Part shown: positions 15,854-25,217 of the stretch, one piece after another
How positions within the stretch are numbered: position 1 is the first letter of the stretch
Layout: each line of letters starts with the position of its first letter
Assembly: GCA_964617455.1 (NCBI GenBank)
Contig: CAZTYF010000009.1
Coordinates: forward strand, 1-64,000
Origin: Monoglobus sp964617455
GTDB taxonomy: Bacteria > Bacillota > Clostridia > Monoglobales > Monoglobaceae
DNA: 64,000 nucleotides
Direction: 5' to 3'
Made by a program: the position numbers and the translations under genes
Notes under the pieces: model-generated
Told to the model about the DNA's origin: nothing
Databases searched by the model: none
Seen by the model: the letters and a program-made list of their open reading frames with translations, nothing else

Positions 15854-16600
15854 TTAAATATATTTATCGATTATGACGCTTATGCGCCCTTTTCGGGTGG
15901 TGCCACCCACTTGGGAAAGTTTGAATCTGCCAAAGCCTTTGATTGAAAGTATGTCTCCCTCTTCCACCGGCTCCGAGACGCTTTTGCAAATCTCAAAATT
16001 GAGCTTCACATCTTCGGCCCTAATCAAATCCGCGGCTCTTCCCCGGGATATTCTCGCTCCGGCGGACACAATGCAGTCAAGCCTGAGACTTGATACGGTG
16101 GAGGCACGGGGCTCTGTGGGCTTTTTCGGGATATTCACCTCCGACAGACTCCGCTTTGAGATTTTCACACCCCGACGGCCCACTTTAATCAGGTTTTCTT
16201 TTATATAGCCATACATGGCGGGTCTTATAAAAATCAAACACCTGCCCTCCATGGGGGCAATGTCGCCGATATTTTCCCGCTTTATTCCCAGGCCCATAAG
16301 GCTGCCGAGGAAATCCCGATGGGACAATTCCCCCGTGTGGGTTATTTCAAGGACGGTTATTATCTCCTCATAGTCGGGCTCAAGGTATTCGGGCCCGCAG
16401 ATAAACATCCGCCGCTCTGCCTCGGGATAGCCTCCGAAAAACTCGTATTTGACGTCCGGAAGCACGGCACCCCTTATCTCCCTTTCAATCAGCCTCTGCT
16501 CCCCCGGGTCCAAAAAGCCCAAAGATTTGACCGAATAATGCCTATCGCAAAGGATAAGGGTGTCTAAGGCTTTTTTCGCAATGAGCTTGTCGGTTTCCAA
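15854..16600 (-). CDS. ylmH: YlmH-family S4-domain RNA-binding protein
   Basis: The 248-residue protein has an N-terminal YlmH-type domain containing ITHTGELSHRDFLGSLMGLGIKRENIGDI. A C-terminal S4 RNA-binding domain (about 175-240) includes SLRLDCIVSAGARISRGRAADLI. Homologues act in ribosome rescue or quality control and influence division. The apparent start is TTG, 6 bases downstream of the sepF stop (TGA), with no good Shine-Dalgarno, so translation probably depends on coupling to sepF. The ylmG (YggT) gene usually found between sepF and ylmH is absent. Confidence 0.9.
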   Translation of the reverse strand: METDKLIAKKALDTLILCDRHYSVKSLGFLDPGEQRLIEREIRGAVLPDVKYEFFGGYPEAERRMFICGPEYLEPDYEEIITVLEITHTGELSHRDFLGSLMGLGIKRENIGDIAPMEGRCLIFIRPAMYGYIKENLIKVGRRGVKISKRSLSEVNIPKKPTEPRASTVSSLRLDCIVSAGARISRGRAADLIRAEDVKLNFEICKSVSEPVEEGDILSIKGFGRFKLSQVGGTTRKGRISVIIDKYI

Positions 16601-16605
16601 GTCAA

Positions 16606-17058
16606 TCAGCGGCCGTAGCGGAACTCTTCCGCAGGCTCCTCTTCAACTCCCACATTCCAGGGGGTTATCAGAAAGATCTGGTTTGCGACTTTTCTGATAT
16701 CCCCGTCCAAGGCATAGACGGCTCCGCTCAAAAAGTCCACAATCCTGCGGGTGACTGCCTTGTCGACCCGCTCCAAATTAACTACAATGGGCTTTCTCTC
16801 TTTGAGATGGTTGGCGATCTCCCGAGACTCCTCAAAATCCCCCGGCTGCATAATGACAAGCTTCATCTGAGGCGCATCCTCAAATCTGCTGGTACGGGAA
16901 TTTCGAGACGACGTCCTGCGGCTGGGCATATAGCTCTCGTTGGGTTCGGACTCGTCATAGGCGTCATTGCGATAGTCGTCGTAGTTTTCTTCCTCTTCGT
17001 AGTCGTCCCCCACATCAACGCCCATCATACTGTATATTTTGTTCATTATGTTTCCCAT
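16606..17058 (-). CDS. sepF: cell-division protein SepF
   Basis: The 150-residue peripheral membrane protein anchors and bundles FtsZ. An N-terminal amphipathic segment (MGNIMNKIYSMMGV) is followed by an acidic, tyrosine-rich linker. The conserved SepF core begins near residue 66 (KLVIMQPGDFEESREIANHLKERKPIVVNLE) and includes RRIVDFLSGAVYALDGDI. ATG follows AGGAGG at 8 bases. It lies between yggS and ylmH. Confidence 0.95.
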   Translation of the reverse strand: MGNIMNKIYSMMGVDVGDDYEEEENYDDYRNDAYDESEPNESYMPSRRTSSRNSRTSRFEDAPQMKLVIMQPGDFEESREIANHLKERKPIVVNLERVDKAVTRRIVDFLSGAVYALDGDIRKVANQIFLITPWNVGVEEEPAEEFRYGR

Positions 17059-17116
17059 AGTCTTATCCTCCTATGCAATCACTGATTTGTATATTTGAAT
17101 TAATAACTTATCGAAT

Positions 17117-17791
17117 TCATTTCGTGCCATAGTCCCTGGCACCGAATATGGCCGTTCCCACACGGACCATTGTGGCGCCGCATTCTATGGCCTCTTTGTA
17201 GTCATGGCTCATACCCATGGAAAGCTCCCTCAGACCGAATTTCTCTCCCAAAACCCTAAGCTTCGAAAAGACGGCTCGGTTTTCATCCTGGGTATTCCCC
17301 AAGGCGGATATCGTCATAAGCCCGATTGGATTTATGCTTTTGAGTTTTGCCAAATCCTCAAGCAATCCCCCGAGTTCCCCCGGGACTATGCCTGACTTGG
17401 TCTCCTCTCCGGTTATGTTGACCTGAATCAAAACATCCTGGACAATTCCCAAAACTCCCGCCCGTTTCTCAATCTCTTGGGCCAGGGGCAGGCTGTCCAC
17501 GGAATGAATGAGTGCGCATTTGCCCACAATGTGGCGGACCTTGTTCCGCTGGAGGGTACCTATCTGATGCCAGCGCAGATTGGGCAGCTCCGCCTGCTTT
17601 GAGACCAACTCCTGGGGCCTGTTTTCGCCGAAATCCATGGCTCCCGCCTCGGCGGCTTCTTTGACATACTCTATGGGTTTGGTTTTCGACACTGCAATCA
17701 GCCGAACATCCCGTGGATTTCTTCCGCAATCCCGAGCGATTTTTTCGACATCTCTGAGAACATTTTGATAGTTTGATTTTATATCAGTCAT
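17117..17791 (-). CDS. yggS: YggS-family PLP-binding homeostasis protein
   Basis: The 224-residue protein folds as an alanine-racemase-like barrel and buffers pyridoxal phosphate rather than catalysing a known reaction. The PLP lysine lies in LIAVSKTKP (about residue 36). FGENRPQELVSK, WHQIGTLQRNKVRHIV, and SMGMSHDYKEAIECGATMVRVGTAIFG are conserved. I chose the ATG at 17791; an in-frame GTG six bases upstream is less likely. It sits between the hlyD-like gene and sepF, the usual Firmicute position (ylmE). Confidence 0.93.
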   Translation of the reverse strand: MTDIKSNYQNVLRDVEKIARDCGRNPRDVRLIAVSKTKPIEYVKEAAEAGAMDFGENRPQELVSKQAELPNLRWHQIGTLQRNKVRHIVGKCALIHSVDSLPLAQEIEKRAGVLGIVQDVLIQVNITGEETKSGIVPGELGGLLEDLAKLKSINPIGLMTISALGNTQDENRAVFSKLRVLGEKFGLRELSMGMSHDYKEAIECGATMVRVGTAIFGARDYGTK

Positions 17792-17815
17792 TTTCACCCA
17801 CCGATTTCACCGAAT

Positions 17816-19105
17816 CTACTGTCTGACTTTGTCGCCGTCCGATATGCCTTTTGTGTTTATTATAACCTCATCGTATATCTCAAGATTCACATAATCCTGA
17901 ACCGCAACGGGCTCGATAATGGCCCACTCCTTATTGTTATAAATCAAATTGACCGGTGCGAATTTGGCAACGCCCAGCCGCACCACATACACGCCTTGGT
18001 GATCGTCAATCACCCTGAGGGCCTCGGAGGGCACTTTGAAACCCTCGGCACTCTCCACGAACAAATCCGCCGAAACCTTGCCTGCGGTGTATATGGAATC
18101 CACATAGCTGGTGGTGTAGACCGTGATGGCCACATTTCCGTTCTCCGGCCTTGAGATATTGTTGACCGTTCCGTATATGACCGAATCGGATAAATCATAA
18201 AAGCGCATTTTTATGGTTTGGCCGACCCGAAAATTTTCCGCTTGTTTTTCGGTTATAACTCCCGAAAAGTACCATTCGTAGTTGTTGATAACCTTGCAGA
18301 TATTCTCTCCCTCGGTGACCGTCTCGCCGACAGGAACATCGGCGGGCTTTAAGTCCTTGAGATAGCCGGGAGTCACGCTGTCCAACATGGAGGGATTCAG
18401 AGCATCCTCATAGCCGTCAATCTTCGATGAGAAAACACCGGGTGTGGGCGAATATACATAGGTGCCGCTGTATTCCCCGGTTGATTCAAGGGACCTAAGC
18501 CGCGCCTTGAGCTCCCCCAGCCGCTCCTCGTCGGTTTTCCCTCCCTCGACGGTTGCCTGCTTTGCGGCAATGTATTCGTCAATGGCCTCTTTTTCCTCGA
18601 CAATGTCCGAAAATTCGGACCTTCCTCTCTTTTTGTTCAGCTCCCCGACACTGTCCGCTATATTGACCTCGATTTTCGCCGAACTGCCCGAAAATACATC
18701 GGCGGATATGCGGGAATTTTCGATTTCCGTGATTTTTTTCTGTATATTTCCTATCTCCTCAATCACCGCCGGGTCAACCGCATTTTGATAAATGGTCGCA
18801 AGGGTGGCTCCTTCGATTATTCTGCTCCCTTCCTCCGCCACGCATTCAAAATATCCGTTTTGCGGCGATTTGACAAGGGTCTGTTCTCTGAAAATAAACC
18901 CGTCCGACGGGATATATTCCTCAATTTTTCCGTTAAGGGCAGTGTAGGTATTGACTGTGTCACCCATCCTCAGCAACATCGTTATCAACAGAAAGATAAG
19001 GGCAAAGACAAAAATCAGTTTGGGTATGAGGAAAAGCCCCTTTTTCATCGTTCGCTTCCGTCGGTTGCGCAGTCTTTTATCGGAATTGTCAGTAGTATTA
19101 GCCAC
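17816..19105 (-). CDS. HlyD-like membrane-anchored protein at the head of the division operon
   Basis: The 429-residue protein has a short basic cytoplasmic N-terminus and one transmembrane helix (about residues 22-43). An extracytoplasmic part resembles HlyD/RND membrane-fusion proteins, with a lipoyl-like half near residues 70-110, a helical hairpin and a beta-barrel. The start is GTG at 19105, 7 bases after GGAGGT; the reading frame extends six codons further to a TTG that overlaps the ribosome site. No efflux ATPase or permease is nearby. Similar proteins stand next to yggS-sepF in other Clostridia, which suggests an envelope or division role rather than drug export; that is inference. 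Confidence 0.8.
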   Translation of the reverse strand: MANTTDNSDKRLRNRRKRTMKKGLFLIPKLIFVFALIFLLITMLLRMGDTVNTYTALNGKIEEYIPSDGFIFREQTLVKSPQNGYFECVAEEGSRIIEGATLATIYQNAVDPAVIEEIGNIQKKITEIENSRISADVFSGSSAKIEVNIADSVGELNKKRGRSEFSDIVEEKEAIDEYIAAKQATVEGGKTDEERLGELKARLRSLESTGEYSGTYVYSPTPGVFSSKIDGYEDALNPSMLDSVTPGYLKDLKPADVPVGETVTEGENICKVINNYEWYFSGVITEKQAENFRVGQTIKMRFYDLSDSVIYGTVNNISRPENGNVAITVYTTSYVDSIYTAGKVSADLFVESAEGFKVPSEALRVIDDHQGVYVVRLGVAKFAPVNLIYNNKEWAIIEPVAVQDYVNLEIYDEVIINTKGISDGDKVRQ

Positions 19106-19180
19106 AAGACTACCTCCAATCAACTAACACTTTAGAACATGCTGTGACAACGGGCACAAATCCGCAGTATCACTTATATA

Positions 19181-19209
19181 ATTATATGTCCGGAGCACTT
19201 TGTTGTAAA
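19181..19209 (-). promoter_or_regulatory. promoter of the hlyD-like/yggS/sepF/ylmH/divIVA/lspA/rluD operon
   Basis: On the minus strand TTTACA (19209-19204) and TATAAT (19186-19181) are spaced by 17 bases. The leader to the GTG start is about 70 bases. Confidence 0.75.
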
Positions 19210-19255
19210 CAATCCGAATAGACTTGTTGGATAAATGTAACTTAATTGTAAAATA

Positions 19256-19312
19256 AAAAAGACCTTTTTTCGATATCCGATTCGAACAATCAATCGATAA
19301 AAAGGTCTTTTT
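19256..19312 (-). terminator. terminator overlapping the 3' end of miaA
   Basis: Inverted arms of about 19 bases (ATCGATAAAAAGGTCTTTTT at 19293-19312 on the plus strand, and its near-complement at 19256-19274) enclose the miaA stop codon in the loop. On the minus strand the second arm ends in TTTTTTATTTT. The upstream arm is therefore made of the last miaA codons. It ends the long pncB-to-miaA transcript. Confidence 0.75.
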
Positions 19313-20186
19313 GATTCATATCCACCCAAGTGACATTTTTTTCGCCCCTGAACCAGGTCATTTGCCGCTTGGCATATCTGCGGGTCTCCCGTTTGATTTT
19401 TTCAACCGCTTCGTCCTTTGAAAGCTCCCCCCGAATATATGCGGCCATCTCCTTATACCCTATGGCCTGCATGGCGGTGGAATCCGTGCGGGCTCCCCTT
19501 TCTATGAGGCCTCGGACCTCCTCCTCAAGACCCTCCGCCATCATCATATCAACCCTTTGGTTGATTTTCTCATAGAGTTTTTCCCGAGGAAGCCTCAGGC
19601 AGTAAATCTTCGCATCATATAGGGGCTCTCCCCTCTGCTCTATGTCCAGTTCCGACTTGGGCAGTCCCGTGGCATGATAAATTTCAAGAGCTCTTATGAC
19701 CCGTCTGACATTGTTCGGGTGTATCGCCTCCGCAGACTTCGGGTCCGCCTCCCTGAGCATTTCATAGACATAATCCCCGCCCTTTTCCGCTGCAAGGCGG
19801 TTTAAATATTCCCGATACTCGGAATCGCTCTTCTGTGCGGTGAAGTTGATATTGCTCACAACGCTGTCAAAATAGAGGCCCGTGCCGCCGCAGAGGATAG
19901 GCAATTTTCCTCGACTCAGGATATCGTCTATGGCCGCCCTCGCCATTTTGACGAATTTGGCCACACTAAAATTTTCGTTTATATCAGCCACATCAATCAT
20001 ATGGTGAGGCACACCGCGCATTTCTTCTTTTTGGGGCTTGGCGGTGCCTATATCCATACCCCGATATATCTGCATTGAGTCGCAGGACACAATCTCTCCC
20101 TTTTCGGCAAGGGCCAAATCTATGGCGAAAGCCGTCTTTCCCGAGGCGGTGGGGCCTATAACTCCCGCAATTTTGGGCTTGCTCAT
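19290..20186 (-). CDS. miaA: tRNA dimethylallyltransferase
   Basis: The 298-residue cytoplasmic enzyme transfers dimethylallyl from its diphosphate to A37 of UNN-decoding tRNAs (i6A). The P-loop is GPTASGKTAFAIDLA at residues 11-25. SCDSMQIYRGMDIGTAKP and PHHMIDVADINENFSV follow, and the C-terminal YAKRQMTWFRGEKN block is intact. ATG follows GGGAGGAG. It is 13 bases after mutL, the last gene of the operon. Together with miaB upstream it gives the full ms2i6A pathway. Confidence 0.96.
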   Translation of the reverse strand: MSKPKIAGVIGPTASGKTAFAIDLALAEKGEIVSCDSMQIYRGMDIGTAKPQKEEMRGVPHHMIDVADINENFSVAKFVKMARAAIDDILSRGKLPILCGGTGLYFDSVVSNINFTAQKSDSEYREYLNRLAAEKGGDYVYEMLREADPKSAEAIHPNNVRRVIRALEIYHATGLPKSELDIEQRGEPLYDAKIYCLRLPREKLYEKINQRVDMMMAEGLEEEVRGLIERGARTDSTAMQAIGYKEMAAYIRGELSKDEAVEKIKRETRRYAKRQMTWFRGEKNVTWVDMNQKDLFID

Positions 20187-20199
20187 ACCGCTCCTCCCT

Positions 20200-22146
20200 C
20201 TATACGATGCGGCCGAATCTTTTCTCGATTTCGGACTTGGAAAAACTTATCACAATGGGCCGCCCGTGGGGACAGGTTTTTATGCCTCGGCCGTAGAGCT
20301 CCTCCACTCGGCTCACCACCTTGTCCATTTCGGGAAGGGACAGTCTGTCGCCGCCTTTTATGGCCTTTTTGCAGGAAATCATATCAAGTGCCTTTTCCTC
20401 AAAATCCGCCACGGGATGCTTAATATTGTCCTCTGCTGCGCTCAAGAGCTCGTAAAACAGGGACTTTATTTCCTCGTCGGAGGTGATTATCGGGGTTTCG
20501 TTTATAAGCAGGGAGTTGCCTCCGAAATCCTCGATTTCAAAGCCGAACCTTTTGAATATGTCAAGGTTGTTCATCACCGTATCGTGTTCGCCGTGGCTAA
20601 GATTGACGGTGATGGGTGTGAGCAAAAGCTGAGACAATTTCTCGTTTTTGGCATATGCCTCCTTGAGCTCCTCAAATCCGAACCTCTCAAGGGCGGCGTG
20701 CTGGTCGATTAAAAACATCCTGTCTTGGGAGCCGAGGATTATGTATGTGTCAAACACCTGGCCTATGATTTTGCAATCCTCGAAAATATTCTCACTCGCG
20801 TCCGAAAGGCCCAGCTGCACATCAAAATCATCCGGATGAGACGAGGGTTGCATTATATCTCTTACATCTTCCGTGTCTCTCGGTTTGTATTCCGCCTCCC
20901 GCCTGCCGAAGTCCCTTTTATATTCCGTTTGATATTCGGAGGGGGCTTTTTTGTCTTCTCTGTCGGCATGGCCTTCATTTTCAAACCCGTAGGTAAGGGC
21001 GGCGGTGTCAACCTTGGGCTTTGTGTATTCGATGTAATTTTTCACCGTGTTTTTGGGGATTTTCTCCCGGGTGGGCCTTGGTCCGCCGAAGGAGCCGATA
21101 TCCCTGAAAGTCCCCTTGCCCTTAGCGTCCGTAACGGGCTTCTCCGCAGGCCTCTCCCCATACAGGGCGCTTTTCACTCCGTGATAGATTATGTCATAGA
21201 GCTCCCTTTCCTTTGCGAATTTCACCTCGGTTTTGGCAGGATGCACATTCACATCCACCAATTCGGGAGCCATTTCGATATTCAAAACGAAAAAGGGAAA
21301 TCTGCCTGTCATAAGGGTGTTGCGAAAGGCCTCTTCCGCGATTTTGGCGATGACGTGATTTTTTATATATCTGCCGTTTACCAATATGGTCTGCTTTGTG
21401 CGATTGCCGAAAGACAATTCCTCGGGTCGCCCCACCGCACCGGTGATACGGATATCCCCTTCGGTATAGTCGACAGCCGTCACGGCTTTGGCAAATTTCA
21501 GGCCATAGACCCTAAGTATCACGTTTTTTATATCCCCGTCGCCGTTTGTGGAGAAAACCGTTTTGTCGTCACACAGGTATTCAAAGGCGATGTCGGGTTT
21601 CGAAAGAGCCAATCTTGTCATAAGGTCCGACACATATCCCGCCTCGGTGCTGTCTTTTTTAAGGAATTTCATTCGGGCGGGCACGTTGGCGAACAAATCC
21701 TCCACCGTCATAATGGTCCCCACGCTGCAGGCAATATCCTCCGCCTCGCCGCAAATCCCGTGGTCCGTCACATAGCGGGCTCCTATCTCTTCATCCGCCG
21801 TTCTGGTTATCACCTCGACCTTTGCCACGGCGCAAATACTGGACAATGCCTCTCCTCTGAAGCCCATGGTGGATATGGAGTATAAGTCATTTTCATTTCT
21901 GAGCTTGCTGGTGGCATGGCGCAAAAAGGCCGTTTTGACCTGGTCCCGAGGGATTCCGCAGCCGTTGTCGACAACTCGGATGAGTTTTACGCCGCCGTTT
22001 TTTATCTCAACGGTGATTTTGTCCGCTCCTGCGTCAATGGCGTTTTCGGCAAGCTCCTTCACAATGGCACTTGGCCTCTCGGCAACCTCGCCTGCGGCAA
22101 TCTTGTCGGCCACCGATTCCGGCAGCACCCGTATCTCATTTGGCAT
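20200..22146 (-). CDS. mutL: DNA mismatch repair protein MutL (endonuclease type)
   Basis: The 648-residue protein couples MutS mismatch recognition to strand incision. The N-terminal GHKL ATPase is intact: KIAAGEVAERPSAIVKELAENAIDAGA, DNGCGIP and GFRGEALSSI. The C-terminal region holds DQHAALERFGFEE, matching the metal-binding endonuclease motif DQHA-x2-E-x4-E, and a later CPHGRP block. This is the nicking MutL of bacteria that lack MutH. I chose the ATG at 22146, 6 bases after GAGGTG, over a GTG three codons upstream. The linker (about 340-450) is charged and variable. The gene follows mutS by 39 bases. Confidence 0.96.
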   Translation of the reverse strand: MPNEIRVLPESVADKIAAGEVAERPSAIVKELAENAIDAGADKITVEIKNGGVKLIRVVDNGCGIPRDQVKTAFLRHATSKLRNENDLYSISTMGFRGEALSSICAVAKVEVITRTADEEIGARYVTDHGICGEAEDIACSVGTIMTVEDLFANVPARMKFLKKDSTEAGYVSDLMTRLALSKPDIAFEYLCDDKTVFSTNGDGDIKNVILRVYGLKFAKAVTAVDYTEGDIRITGAVGRPEELSFGNRTKQTILVNGRYIKNHVIAKIAEEAFRNTLMTGRFPFFVLNIEMAPELVDVNVHPAKTEVKFAKERELYDIIYHGVKSALYGERPAEKPVTDAKGKGTFRDIGSFGGPRPTREKIPKNTVKNYIEYTKPKVDTAALTYGFENEGHADREDKKAPSEYQTEYKRDFGRREAEYKPRDTEDVRDIMQPSSHPDDFDVQLGLSDASENIFEDCKIIGQVFDTYIILGSQDRMFLIDQHAALERFGFEELKEAYAKNEKLSQLLLTPITVNLSHGEHDTVMNNLDIFKRFGFEIEDFGGNSLLINETPIITSDEEIKSLFYELLSAAEDNIKHPVADFEEKALDMISCKKAIKGGDRLSLPEMDKVVSRVEELYGRGIKTCPHGRPIVISFSKSEIEKRFGRIV

Positions 22147-22185
22147 ATCTCTCACCTCAATCCCAAGCTCTCAAATATTCGGGGG

Positions 22186-24825
22186 TTATGAATTTTTCAC
22201 TTCGGCCTGCAGCTCATAGAGCTTTGTCAAGGCCTCCATAGGCGTCATTGAATTCAAATCCATATTTTTGATTTTTGTCTCCACGGGGCTTTCCCCGCTG
22301 CCGAAAAAGTCAAGCTGGTTTTCCTGCCGCTTCTTCCCCTTGTCTGCGGCGGTATGTATGTTTTTGGTGCTCACTTGCTTTTTTTCGGTTTTCTCAAGGG
22401 TGGCGGCAATTTCCTTGGCCCGCCTTATCACCGATTTTTTCACTCCGGCCAAGGCTGCCACTTCCACTCCGTAGCTCTCATCCGCTCCGCCCCTTATGAT
22501 TTTCCTCAAAAAGGTTATGTCGCCCCCTCGTTTGCGAGCGGCTATACAGTAGTTCTTAACATTCTTTATCTTGTCCTCGAGCTCCGTAAGCTCGTGGTAG
22601 TGGGTGGCAAACAGCGTTTTGGCTCCGCATTTTTTTACATCCGCTATGTATTCAACCACGGCCCAAGCGATGCTGAGTCCGTCATAGGTGCTGGTGCCCC
22701 GTCCGATTTCGTCCAAAATAATCAGGCTGTCGGAGGTGGCATTGTTCAGAATATACGCCACTTCCTTCATTTCCACCATGAAAGTGCTGTCCCCGGAGCC
22801 CAAGTCGTCGCTGGCACCCACCCGGGTGAAAATCCTGTCCACAATACCAATCTCCGCCGAGGATGCGGGGACAAAACTTCCCATCTGAGCCATAAGGGTT
22901 ATCAAGGCGATTTGCCGCATATATGTGGACTTGCCAGCCATATTCGGGCCCGTTATTATGGCAATCTGATTTTCCCGATTGTCAAGCTCCGTATCGTTGG
23001 GTATGAAAACGGCCGAGCGGTTATAAGCTTCGACAACCGGATGACGGCCGTCTTTTATGACGATTCTGTCGGAATTGGTCATTTGGGGCATAACATAGTT
23101 CCGCTCCTCGGCCACCTTCGCCAGGGAATTTAGGACATCAATCAGGGCCACCGCCGATGCCGTATCCCGCACCCGCTCGCAATTTTCTCCGATTTTGTCC
23201 CTGACACGGCAAAACATCTCATACTCAAGGTCATTAACATCCGAATCGGCGTTCAAAATTTCCTCCTCAAGCTCCTTGATTTTGGGGGTTATGTACCTTT
23301 CGCTGTTCACCAAAGTCTGCTTTCTGATGAAGTAGTCGGGCACATTTTCGGAGCGGGCATTGCTGACCTCTATGTAATATCCGAACACTTTGTTAAAACC
23401 AAGCTTCAAATTCTTGATTCCCGTCTTTTCCTTTTCCTCTTCCACAAGGTCAATCAGCCATTTGCGGCCGTTGTCCCGCAAATCCCGAAGCTTGTCTATC
23501 TCTTCGTCGGCTCCCGCTTTTATCATATTGCCGTTTCTCAGCATTACGGGTGCATCCGGGTCGATCGAGTCGAAAATGAGCTGCCATAAATCCCTCAAAT
23601 CGTCAATCTTCTCAAGCTGCTCACGAATCAGCTTGCTCTCGCATTTGCTCAAAAGCTCCTTGAGAGTCGGAAGATTGCCGAAGGAATTCATCAAATTCAG
23701 CAAGTCATGGCAGTTGGCGGTTTTGTATACTACCTTGGTAACCGTCCGCTCAATGTCCTTTATCCCGGACAGGCAGGCGGCCACTTCCTCTCTGAGCATG
23801 GGGTTTTTGAAAAATTCGTCAACCGCAATATGGCGGTTGGTGATGGCAATTCTGTTGAGAAGGGGCGCCGTTATCATTCGCCGCAGCATTCGGCTTCCCA
23901 TAGCCGTCTCCGTGCGGCTGAGAACACTCAAAAGGCTTCCCTTCACATTTCCGCCCCGAATCGTTTCGGTTATTTCCAGATTCCGCATACTGTATGTGTC
24001 AATGAGCATAACGGGGCTTTCGCTTATTATCTCCGGCTCCTTCAGGTTTCTCAGCTCCGTCTTTTGGGTCTCCGTAAGGAATGTGAGGGCTCCGCCCATG
24101 GCAATATACATCTCGCCTTCCCCGAATTTCAACTCCTTGGCGATTTCCGCTCCGAATCTTTGGGGAACGGTTTTGTCGGCCTGCTCCCGGGAAAATGCCC
24201 AGTCGTAATAATTGCGTATAAAACAATCAAACCGATTTTTGATATTATCAACAAATCGGCTGTTTTCATACGCTTCAAGGTTCATTATAATTTCGGTGGG
24301 CGAAAATCGAGTCAAAGCATCCATGGTTTTGGCTTCCGATTCCTCTCCCGAATATTCTCCCGCATAGGTCTCTCCGGTGGTGATATCCGCAAAAACCAAT
24401 CCCGCGGTGCTGCCGTGTTTGGCAAAAGCACACAGGTAGTTGTTCTTTTTATCATCCAAGGCGGCGGTGTCCATAATCGTTCCGGGAGTCACAACCCGAA
24501 CGACTTCCCGACGGACTATGCCGTTTGCCTCTGCGGGATTCTCCGCCTGCTCGCAAACCGCCACATTGTATCCCGCAGCTATGAGCTTCACTATATAGCT
24601 GTCAACGGAATGGAAGGGCACGCCGCACATGGGTGCTCTCTCCGAAAGGCCGCAGGCTCGGCCGGTCAATGCTATATCAAGGACTTTGGATGCCAGCAGG
24701 GCATCATCGAAAAACATCTCATAAAAATCCCCCAAACGATACATGAGTATGCTGTCCGGGTACCTGTCCTTGACATCAAAATACTGGCGCATCATAGGCG
24801 TCAGACGGCTTCTGTCTATATCCAT
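22186..24825 (-). CDS. mutS: DNA mismatch repair protein MutS
   Basis: The 879-residue protein binds base mismatches and small loops as a dimer. The N-terminal mismatch-binding domain opens with LTPMMRQYFDVKDRYPDSILMYRLGDFYEMFF, containing the conserved F-x-E wedge (FYEMF). Connector, lever and clamp regions follow. The ATPase has GPNMAGKSTYMRQIALI, LDEIGRGTSTYDGLS and ATHYHELTEL. The ATG at 24825 shares its A with the ylbF stop codon (TGATG), so translation is coupled; an in-frame GTG one codon earlier is possible. Length is normal. Confidence 0.97.
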   Translation of the reverse strand: MDIDRSRLTPMMRQYFDVKDRYPDSILMYRLGDFYEMFFDDALLASKVLDIALTGRACGLSERAPMCGVPFHSVDSYIVKLIAAGYNVAVCEQAENPAEANGIVRREVVRVVTPGTIMDTAALDDKKNNYLCAFAKHGSTAGLVFADITTGETYAGEYSGEESEAKTMDALTRFSPTEIIMNLEAYENSRFVDNIKNRFDCFIRNYYDWAFSREQADKTVPQRFGAEIAKELKFGEGEMYIAMGGALTFLTETQKTELRNLKEPEIISESPVMLIDTYSMRNLEITETIRGGNVKGSLLSVLSRTETAMGSRMLRRMITAPLLNRIAITNRHIAVDEFFKNPMLREEVAACLSGIKDIERTVTKVVYKTANCHDLLNLMNSFGNLPTLKELLSKCESKLIREQLEKIDDLRDLWQLIFDSIDPDAPVMLRNGNMIKAGADEEIDKLRDLRDNGRKWLIDLVEEEKEKTGIKNLKLGFNKVFGYYIEVSNARSENVPDYFIRKQTLVNSERYITPKIKELEEEILNADSDVNDLEYEMFCRVRDKIGENCERVRDTASAVALIDVLNSLAKVAEERNYVMPQMTNSDRIVIKDGRHPVVEAYNRSAVFIPNDTELDNRENQIAIITGPNMAGKSTYMRQIALITLMAQMGSFVPASSAEIGIVDRIFTRVGASDDLGSGDSTFMVEMKEVAYILNNATSDSLIILDEIGRGTSTYDGLSIAWAVVEYIADVKKCGAKTLFATHYHELTELEDKIKNVKNYCIAARKRGGDITFLRKIIRGGADESYGVEVAALAGVKKSVIRRAKEIAATLEKTEKKQVSTKNIHTAADKGKKRQENQLDFFGSGESPVETKIKNMDLNSMTPMEALTKLYELQAEVKNS

Positions 24826-25217
24826 CACCGACAGCCGCCGCAGGTTGCGCAGCTTCCGCTGCAGCCGCTCTGCTCTCCCCCTATAAAATGTTTGAGGATG
24901 GCGTCCATACGGCCAAGCAATACCTCATAGTCCCTCGCTGCCTCCAAATAGTCCTTAATTATGGGGTTTACGGTGAGCTTTTCAAACTCCCGCTGCAGAT
25001 AGTCGTTTGCCTCTTGAGCCTCCTCTTGGGTAGGAGCCTTTTCGGCAAACTCCGCCATTTTTTCCTCCCGAATTCTGTTATAGTCATCGACCATATTCCT
25101 TGCTTCATCGTCCTCAAGGAGTGCCCGACTCGTCTCATCGGAGCGCTTTTTTTCGTCACATTCTCTGATGAGTTCGCCAAGTTCCCTTGCCTTTTCAAAA
25201 ATTACCTCGTTTTTCAT
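24825..25217 (-). CDS. ylbF: YlbF/YmcA-family protein with C-terminal cysteine cluster
   Basis: The 130-residue helical protein belongs to the Com_YlbF family (RicF/RicA). In Bacillus these form the YaaT-YlbF-YmcA complex, which directs RNase Y and binds iron-sulfur clusters. The core occupies about residues 1-110. The tail CSGSCATCGGCR contains four cysteines in twelve residues, a plausible cluster ligand set. The gene overlaps the end of miaB by 23 bases and touches mutS. Placing this factor next to miaB, itself an iron-sulfur enzyme, is suggestive only. Confidence 0.85.
   Translation of the reverse strand: MKNEVIFEKARELGELIRECDEKKRSDETSRALLEDDEARNMVDDYNRIREEKMAEFAEKAPTQEEAQEANDYLQREFEKLTVNPIIKDYLEAARDYEVLLGRMDAILKHFIGGEQSGCSGSCATCGGCR

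Noticed and set aside
20725..21885. Long plus-strand frame (386 codons) opposite mutL
   Set aside because: mutL is unmistakable on the other strand; this frame arises from its codon bias. The same applies to the long plus-strand frames opposite mutS.
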